Shown here: piece after piece, positions 6,781-10,943 of the stretch
Layout of the letters: every line of letters starts with the position of its first letter
Position numbering within the stretch: the first letter of the stretch is position 1
Source of the DNA: Candidatus Woesearchaeota archaeon
GTDB taxonomy: Archaea; Nanobdellota; Nanobdellia; Woesearchaeales; DSVV01
Length of the DNA stretch: 10,943 bases
Direction of reading: 5' to 3'
Assembly: GCA_023267795.1 (NCBI GenBank)
Contig: JAHFMP010000015.1
Span: forward strand, 1-10,943
Position numbers and translations under genes: made by a program
Notes under the pieces: generated by a model
What the model saw: the letters and a program-made list of their open reading frames with translations, nothing else
Told to the model about the DNA's origin: nothing
The model's database searches: none

Positions 6781-7782
6781 CTATTCTGTGCTTATTATCT
6801 TCTTCCAAGCATTTTGAAAGTTCTCTATCATTTTTCGCTTTCCATAAAGAGTGATTGTCTGTCTTTTAAATGTTTCAGATATTTTCTGCTTTATTTTCAA
6901 TGGTAGTTTTTCTATTGCTTGAATGCACTTTCTTGTTTCTTCTTCAGAAAGGTTGGGATTGAGAACTAAGTCTTTTTTAACTTTTTCTATAAGAGTATGA
7001 TGCCCTGCATTTTTGTTAGTGATTGGAATAAGCCCTGCAATTATTGCTTCTAGCAATGTAATTGGTCCAGCTTCATACTTTGGTAAATGAATGTAATAAG
7101 TTGCTTTTTTGTAGAAGTCATCTTTATTTGAAATAAAATCAAGGATTTCAATGTTTGCATTCTTCTTTGCTTTACCCTGCAATTGTTTTGTGTTTTTGCC
7201 AATAATAATAAGTTTATATTCTGGCAACTTCTTAAAAATTTTAATCAATAATTCTATGTTTTTATGATCATAAGGAGGACGATACTCGCCAATAAACAAA
7301 AAGGTTTTTGTATTAAGGTTTGGTTTAATTTTTTCTAAGGTTTTCTTATTTTCTACAAATGATTCAGATACTTCAACAACTGCATCCGTCCATTGTCGTA
7401 CTTCTTCTTTCTGCGCATCTGATTCAACATTAATACCATTCATGTGTTTGATCAAAAATAAAAGAAACTGTTTCTTGAAAACATTTTTTGTGTCAAGATA
7501 TGCTGTTGTTTTTTCTCCAAACAAGCCATCATTTCCACGAAAAATAATAGTTACGTTATTTCCAAGCAATCTCTTGGTAATTGGAACTATCATAGACATG
7601 ACTGATTCAACAAAGTAATACTGAAAAACAGGAAGAGTGAGTCCTTTCCAAAGAGCATCAAGAACTCCAGTAATCCTATAAGGCACTGCACCAATCGCAT
7701 CTGCATATGCTTGTGTCACAGGATGGCACTTATTTTTGAAGACAAAACCAATACTATCTTTATATTTTTCTCCTAATCTCAT
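6781..7782 (-). CDS. GT-B glycosyltransferase, GT4-like (Glycos_transf_1)
   Basis: A 333-residue retaining-type glycosyltransferase, somewhat short for GT4. The N-terminal acceptor half (about 1-155) is divergent and shows no clear glycine-rich donor loop. The C-terminal donor half is recognisable: FLFIGEYRPPYDHKNIELL (161-179), with the usual Lys-Asn of the linker-proximal helix, and YKLIIIGKN (189-197). IEILDFISNKD (211-221) and YYIHLPKYEAGPITLLE (229-245) follow. Glu237 and Glu245 form the family's E-x7-E, which binds the nucleotide sugar. AGLIPITNKNAGHHTLI (249-265) matches the segment that usually reads 'G-x-P-V'. It would add a sugar to a lipid-linked glycan in the cytoplasm. First gene of the leftward unit; the ATG is supported by a TATA element about 27 nt upstream with no Shine-Dalgarno. 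An out-of-frame ATG 4 nt upstream is ignored. Donor and acceptor are unknown. Confidence 0.85.
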   Translation of the reverse strand: MRLGEKYKDSIGFVFKNKCHPVTQAYADAIGAVPYRITGVLDALWKGLTLPVFQYYFVESVMSMIVPITKRLLGNNVTIIFRGNDGLFGEKTTAYLDTKNVFKKQFLLFLIKHMNGINVESDAQKEEVRQWTDAVVEVSESFVENKKTLEKIKPNLNTKTFLFIGEYRPPYDHKNIELLIKIFKKLPEYKLIIIGKNTKQLQGKAKKNANIEILDFISNKDDFYKKATYYIHLPKYEAGPITLLEAIIAGLIPITNKNAGHHTLIEKVKKDLVLNPNLSEEETRKCIQAIEKLPLKIKQKISETFKRQTITLYGKRKMIENFQNAWKKIISTE

Positions 7783-7804
7783 ACATTAAAAAAACGCTGT
7801 TTTG

Positions 7805-7813
7805 TTTAAATAA
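7805..7813 (-). promoter_or_regulatory. TATA box for the GT4/methyltransferase/dehydrogenase unit, leaderless start
   Basis: The minus strand reads TTATTTAAA, centred 27 nt upstream of the ATG at 7782, with a T-rich interval and no Shine-Dalgarno. The spacing equals that of the promoters at 2396 and 7850, which strengthens all three. Confidence 0.68.
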
Positions 7814-7849
7814 CTTGTGAAGAATTTTGTGCCATTCTTTACACAAAAA

Positions 7850-7858
7850 TATATAAAT
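7850..7858 (+). promoter_or_regulatory. TATA box for the radical SAM gene, leaderless start
   Basis: TATATAAAT, preceded by an A-rich stretch (7845-7849), is centred 27 nt before the ATG at 7881. No Shine-Dalgarno is present. It faces away from the TATA element at 7805-7813, so a divergent region of 98 bp drives both units. Confidence 0.75.
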
Positions 7859-7880
7859 TGTAAATCTCTTCAATTTAGTG

Positions 7881-9419
7881 ATGGATGAAAAATTTATTTA
7901 TATTCACACAAAAGAGGTGCCTGACACTGTTGATTCTGATGAAGCAGAAAACATTATCGAGGAAAAAAATGTTGAAAATCAACAGCGTTTTAAAAAAGTC
8001 AATAACCCACTCCGAATACATTTTATCATGCCTCCAATCAGTCTTGAGGAAAGATACGGCAAGTTAAAAGATATGGGGACATTATACCCTTCTTTAGGTA
8101 TGGCAGCAGTCGCAGCTATCTGTGAGCTCAAAGGTCACAAAGTCAAAGTTACTGATGGAGAAGCGCTTTCTTATAATCTTGATGATATAAAAAGAGAAAT
8201 AACAGATTTCCACCCTGACTTTGTTGGGATGCCTACATTTGCAACAAACATTGATATGTGTCATACTATTGCAACGATGGTCAAAGAAATAAATCCTCAT
8301 GCAAAGGTTATGCTTGGCGGTGCACACACTTCTATTTTTACAAAGCATGCTATTGCTCCAAAAGAAATAGATTTTGGTATTCAAAGCGAAGCAGAAATTG
8401 TGTTTGATGAATTTCTCGATATTTTAGATCAAAATAAGTCTTTTACCCATGTGAATGGTCTTGTTTATAAAGATGGTAAAGGAGAAATTCATATCAACCC
8501 AAAACAGAAACTCTATCCGGACCTTAATCAATTTCCACTTCCTGCACGACATCTTTTTCCTATGAATAAATATCATTCTTCTGCAAATCTTCGCGGAAAA
8601 CGAACACTCAACATGATGACCAGTAGAGGATGTCCTTATCGTTGTGCGTATTGTTCAAGTCCACAGATATTTGGGCAATCTTTTCGTTATCTAAATACCG
8701 AAAACGTGATGCGTGAACTTCGCGAGCTGCGTAATGTATATGGAACAGATTCTGTCCAATTTTATGATGAAACATTTACTGTACATCGACAACGGGTTAT
8801 TGATCTTTGTAATGAGATGATTAAGGAAAATTTTAATATGCAATGGGCTTGCTTTACTCGAGCGAATCTTGTTGATAAAGAACTTCTTCAAAAGATGAAA
8901 CAAGCAGGATGCTATCTTATTTTCTTTGGTCTGGAATCTGGTGTTCAGCGTCTCATTGATCTTATCAAAAAAGACATTACTTTGGAACAATCAAGAAATG
9001 CTATCAAGTTGTGCAAAGAAGCTGGTATTCAAGCATGGTGTTCGTTTATTATCGGATTGCCTAGTGAAACAAAAGAAGAATCTTGGCAAACAATTAATTT
9101 TGCCTTGGAGCTTGATTCAGAATATGTGCAATTTCCAATCTTTATGCCTTGGCCAGGAACTGCTATTTATGATATTGCAAAACAACATGGGATTATTCTC
9201 AATGAAAATCTAAGTGATTACACTGCATGGGATAAAGCTGTTTACAAACCTCACCCGCAAAGAGACCCGCTTGAAGTTCAAGAAACAGTAAAAAAAGGCT
9301 ATAAAAAATTCTATCTTCGGCCAAAGTACATTGCTCGAAAAATTGCTGATCTTACTTTTCACATGCCTCCAAAGAAAATCTGGAAACTCACTAAAGCAGG
9401 GTATTATACCCTCTTCTAA
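7881..9419 (+). CDS. B12-binding-domain radical SAM enzyme, substrate unknown
   Basis: A 512-residue protein of the BchE/HpnJ-type architecture. Residues 1-42 form a charged, acidic extension. A B12-binding-type Rossmann domain follows at about 44-185, with LRIHFIMPP (44-52), YPSLGMAAVAAI (69-80), and FVGMPTFATNID (114-125). LGGAHTS (145-151) is its later landmark. The cobalamin-ligand motif DxHxxG is absent, as in many enzymes of this class, so cobalamin would bind without a protein His ligand, if it binds. The radical SAM core holds CPYRCAYC with Cys251, Cys255 and Cys258 for the 4Fe-4S cluster, then QFYDETFT and FFGLESG, and later IIGLPSET. A helical tail of about 90 residues ends the protein. 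The ATG is preferred to a GTG one codon earlier; both suit the TATA box. In this setting a sugar or polyprenyl/membrane lipid substrate is plausible, with methyl transfer or rearrangement possible; neither is demonstrated. Confidence 0.92.
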   Translation: MDEKFIYIHTKEVPDTVDSDEAENIIEEKNVENQQRFKKVNNPLRIHFIMPPISLEERYGKLKDMGTLYPSLGMAAVAAICELKGHKVKVTDGEALSYNLDDIKREITDFHPDFVGMPTFATNIDMCHTIATMVKEINPHAKVMLGGAHTSIFTKHAIAPKEIDFGIQSEAEIVFDEFLDILDQNKSFTHVNGLVYKDGKGEIHINPKQKLYPDLNQFPLPARHLFPMNKYHSSANLRGKRTLNMMTSRGCPYRCAYCSSPQIFGQSFRYLNTENVMRELRELRNVYGTDSVQFYDETFTVHRQRVIDLCNEMIKENFNMQWACFTRANLVDKELLQKMKQAGCYLIFFGLESGVQRLIDLIKKDITLEQSRNAIKLCKEAGIQAWCSFIIGLPSETKEESWQTINFALELDSEYVQFPIFMPWPGTAIYDIAKQHGIILNENLSDYTAWDKAVYKPHPQRDPLEVQETVKKGYKKFYLRPKYIARKIADLTFHMPPKKIWKLTKAGYYTLF

Positions 9420-9432
9420 TTTTATGACTACT

Positions 9433-9442
9433 TTTATAAATT
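9433..9442 (+). promoter_or_regulatory. TATA box for the GT2 gene at 9463, leaderless start
   Basis: TTTATAAATT is centred about 26 nt upstream of the ATG at 9463, with a pyrimidine-rich interval and no Shine-Dalgarno. It lies in the 43-bp gap after the radical SAM stop, so this gene can be transcribed independently. Confidence 0.72.
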
Positions 9443-9462
9443 AAACGAATTTTTCTTTCATC

Positions 9463-10206
9463 ATGGCAATCCTTTCTATTATTATTCCTGCATATAATGA
9501 GGAACAATTTATTGAAGAACTCCTTCAACGCGTTATTGCTGTTGATCTTCATTCTCTCTTTTATGAAAAAGAAATTATTGTTATTGATGATGGAAGCACT
9601 GATCATACTGCCAAAAAGATTCGTGCATTCCAACAAAAGCATAAATCTGCCATTCATTTTTTTTTTCATTCAGTTAACAAAGGAAAAGGTACAGCAATTC
9701 GCACAGGTATTGCTAAAGCAACAGGCAATATCATTCTGATTCAAGATGCAGATTTAGAATATGATCCTCAAGAATATCTTCGTATCTTAGCGCCATTTTC
9801 TGATCCTGCAGTTTCTGTTGTTTATGGAACCCGCTATCTTTCTGTTCAAGATGTAGATAAAAAAAGCCTTGTTCTCAGTCGTAAATATAAAAAATCTTAT
9901 CTTCTCGCATATTTTGCAGGCAGAATTCTTACATGGACTACTAATTTTATTTATGGTGCTCACATTACTGACGAAGCAACGTGCTACAAAGCGTTTCGTG
10001 CTTCTATTCTAAAATCTCTTCCTTTACATTGTACTGGATTTGAATTTTGCCCAGAAGTAACTGCAAAAGTATTAAAAAGAGGATACAAGATAGTTGAAGT
10101 CCCAATTAGCTACGATCCACGAACCTATGATGAAGGGAAAAAGATCAATTATAAGGATGGTTTTGAAGCACTATGGATACTCTTAAAGTACCGTTTTATG
10201 GATTAA
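9463..10206 (+). CDS. GT2 family polyprenyl-phosphate glycosyltransferase
   Basis: A 247-residue GT-A enzyme with all expected landmarks: LSIIIPAYNEEQF (4-16), IIVIDDGSTDHT (38-49), NKGKGTAIRTGI (72-83), QDADLEYDPQEY (94-105) with the metal-binding DAD, and VVYGTRYL (119-126). TDEATCYKAFRA (169-180), TGFEFCPEVTAKVLKRGY (191-208), and VEVPISYDPRTYDEGKKI (211-228) follow. The QDADLEYDP and PRTYDEGKKI forms are characteristic of a widespread dolichyl-phosphate-hexose-synthase-like subgroup in prokaryotic surface-glycan loci. It has no membrane segment. It would load a sugar on a lipid carrier for later extracytoplasmic transfer. It is the third GT2 of this kind in the window and differs from the other two throughout, so the three probably use different sugars. 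The start codon follows the TATA box by a leaderless spacing. Confidence 0.9.
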   Translation: MAILSIIIPAYNEEQFIEELLQRVIAVDLHSLFYEKEIIVIDDGSTDHTAKKIRAFQQKHKSAIHFFFHSVNKGKGTAIRTGIAKATGNIILIQDADLEYDPQEYLRILAPFSDPAVSVVYGTRYLSVQDVDKKSLVLSRKYKKSYLLAYFAGRILTWTTNFIYGAHITDEATCYKAFRASILKSLPLHCTGFEFCPEVTAKVLKRGYKIVEVPISYDPRTYDEGKKINYKDGFEALWILLKYRFMD

Positions 10207-10216
10207 TGATACTTCC

Positions 10217-10231
10217 ATAAGACTTATAATT
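10217..10231 (+). promoter_or_regulatory. Possible weak promoter and small palindrome before the last gene
   Basis: CTTATAATT (10223-10231) is the best TATA-like element in the 77-bp gap, but it lies about 57 nt before the ATG at 10284, which would give a leader of roughly 30 nt. It overlaps the palindrome ATAAGACTTAT (10217-10227). No convincing Shine-Dalgarno follows. The gene may equally be read through from the GT2 upstream. Confidence 0.25.
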
Positions 10232-10283
10232 CCATTCCAATTTCCCCTGAAGGATTTGACCAATAAACAAAAGAAGTTATACA

Positions 10284-10943
10284 ATGCCAACGCAAGATTA
10301 CCTTGAAAATATTCCATGCAATATTTGTGGAGCAGATGATTATACTATCGTATATCACAACAATTATTCTAATGAGACAGGACAGAATTTGAAGGATAAA
10401 TTCAAATCATCAGGAGATGAAACACTTATTGATCAAGTTGTTAAATGCAAACATTGTGGATTAATTTATATTAACCCACGAATTAAAGCAGATCTTATTA
10501 TTCAAGGATATAGCGAAGGGGCTGATGAAGCGTTTGTTAGTCAGGCTGCTGGAAGAGAGAAAACATTTGCACGTTGTCTTGATTTTTTAGAAAAGCATAC
10601 CAATGGAAAGTGCGGAAAAATTCTTGATATTGGAGCAGCAAACGGTTCTTTTCTCTCTGTTGCAAAAAAACGAGGTTGGGATGTTGCAGGTGTTGAACCA
10701 AATGTATGGCTTTGTCAATGGGCAAAAAAACATTATCAGCTTGACATTAAACCAACTACTATCTTTGAACAAAAGTACCCAGACAATAGTTTTAATGTAG
10801 TGACGCTTTGGGATGTTCTTGAACATGTTCCTGATCCTACACTTGTTTTGAAAGAATGCAACAGAATTCTCAAAAAAGAAGGTATTTTGATTATTAATTA
10901 TCCAGATATAGGAACTTGGATTTCAAAACTCCTTCAACGAAAA
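10284..10943 (+). CDS. SAM methyltransferase with N-terminal Cys4 putative zinc-binding site, 3' end cut by the window edge
   Basis: The visible 220 residues begin with a putative zinc-binding module: CNIC (12-15) and CKHC (55-58), the second in the common form VKCKHCGLIYINPR (53-66). A class I methyltransferase domain follows, with KILDIGAANGSFL (112-124) as the SAM-binding loop, VAGVEPN (134-140) with the acidic residue, and TLWDVLEHVPDP (174-185). LKKEGILIINYPDIG (196-210) is motif III. This arrangement is known from methyltransferases of natural-product and surface-sugar pathways, including sugar C-methyltransferases, where the N-terminal Cys site is structural. A sugar or glycan target fits the neighbours but is inferred. 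An in-frame stop at 10257-10259 limits any upstream extension, and the ATG at 10284 is the first start after it. The C-terminal part is outside the window, so a further domain cannot be excluded. Confidence 0.88.
   Translation, partial: MPTQDYLENIPCNICGADDYTIVYHNNYSNETGQNLKDKFKSSGDETLIDQVVKCKHCGLIYINPRIKADLIIQGYSEGADEAFVSQAAGREKTFARCLDFLEKHTNGKCGKILDIGAANGSFLSVAKKRGWDVAGVEPNVWLCQWAKKHYQLDIKPTTIFEQKYPDNSFNVVTLWDVLEHVPDPTLVLKECNRILKKEGILIINYPDIGTWISKLLQRK

Noticed and set aside
7878..7880. GTG one codon before the ATG of the radical SAM gene
   Set aside because: Both fit the TATA spacing, but an ATG start is the usual choice for a leaderless transcript. The difference is one residue.
10537..10826. 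Overlapping open frames on the minus strand opposite the last methyltransferase
   Set aside because: The plus frame has the SAM motifs and Cys pairs of a true gene. The antisense products show no motif and no start signals.
1..10943. Search for CRISPR repeats, insertion sequences, tRNA or other structured RNA genes and attachment sites
   Set aside because: No spaced direct repeats, no transposase motifs and no cloverleaf-like segments were seen by eye. The gaps are too short to hold most of these.

Overview
The window looks like a stretch of an AT-rich archaeal genome devoted to cell-surface glycan assembly. Archaeal origin is inferred from the promoters. Four of the genes that start a transcription unit have a TATA element centred 26-27 bases upstream of the start codon and no Shine-Dalgarno site, the usual picture of leaderless archaeal transcripts. 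Genes inside operons instead carry Shine-Dalgarno matches to GGAGGTGAT. The low GC, compact spacing and polyprenyl-phosphate-type glycosyltransferases would fit a DPANN-type archaeon, but the window holds no rRNA, ribosomal or other marker gene, so that placement is only a guess.

Layout. (1) A leftward unit from about 2371 to 1: an NAD-dependent nucleotide-sugar epimerase/dehydratase, a GT2 polyprenyl-phosphate glycosyltransferase overlapping it by 28 nt, then a class I SAM methyltransferase that runs off the left edge and is preceded by a terminator-like hairpin. (2) A rightward two-gene unit from 2396 to 4910: a large multi-pass GT39/ArnT-like membrane glycosyltransferase and an ALG5/DPM1-like GT2. 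(3) A leftward three-gene unit from about 7813 to 4905: a GT4-like GT-B glycosyltransferase, a small methyltransferase and a UDP-sugar 6-dehydrogenase. Its end overlaps the end of unit 2 by 6 bp. (4) Rightward genes from 7850: a B12-binding-domain radical SAM enzyme, another GT2 with its own TATA box, and a methyltransferase with a Cys4 (zinc-binding-like) N-terminus that runs off the right edge.

How they may work together (inference). The epimerase and dehydrogenase make activated sugars, including a uronic acid. The GT2 enzymes load sugars onto a polyprenyl or dolichyl phosphate carrier, and the GT4-like enzyme extends a glycan in the cytoplasm. The GT39-like protein transfers a lipid-linked sugar on the outer face of the membrane, and the methyltransferases and radical SAM enzyme tailor sugars or lipid. 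No oligosaccharyltransferase (AglB), flippase or polymerase is present, so the final acceptor is unknown.

I saw no tRNA, rRNA, CRISPR array, insertion sequence or phage gene. No stretch of 300 bases or more lacks a gene; the largest gaps (2331-2426, 7783-7880, 10207-10283) hold promoters or probable leader sequence. The most notable items are the hairpin that merges a terminator with a ribosome binding site before the leftmost gene, and the radical SAM enzyme of unknown substrate.
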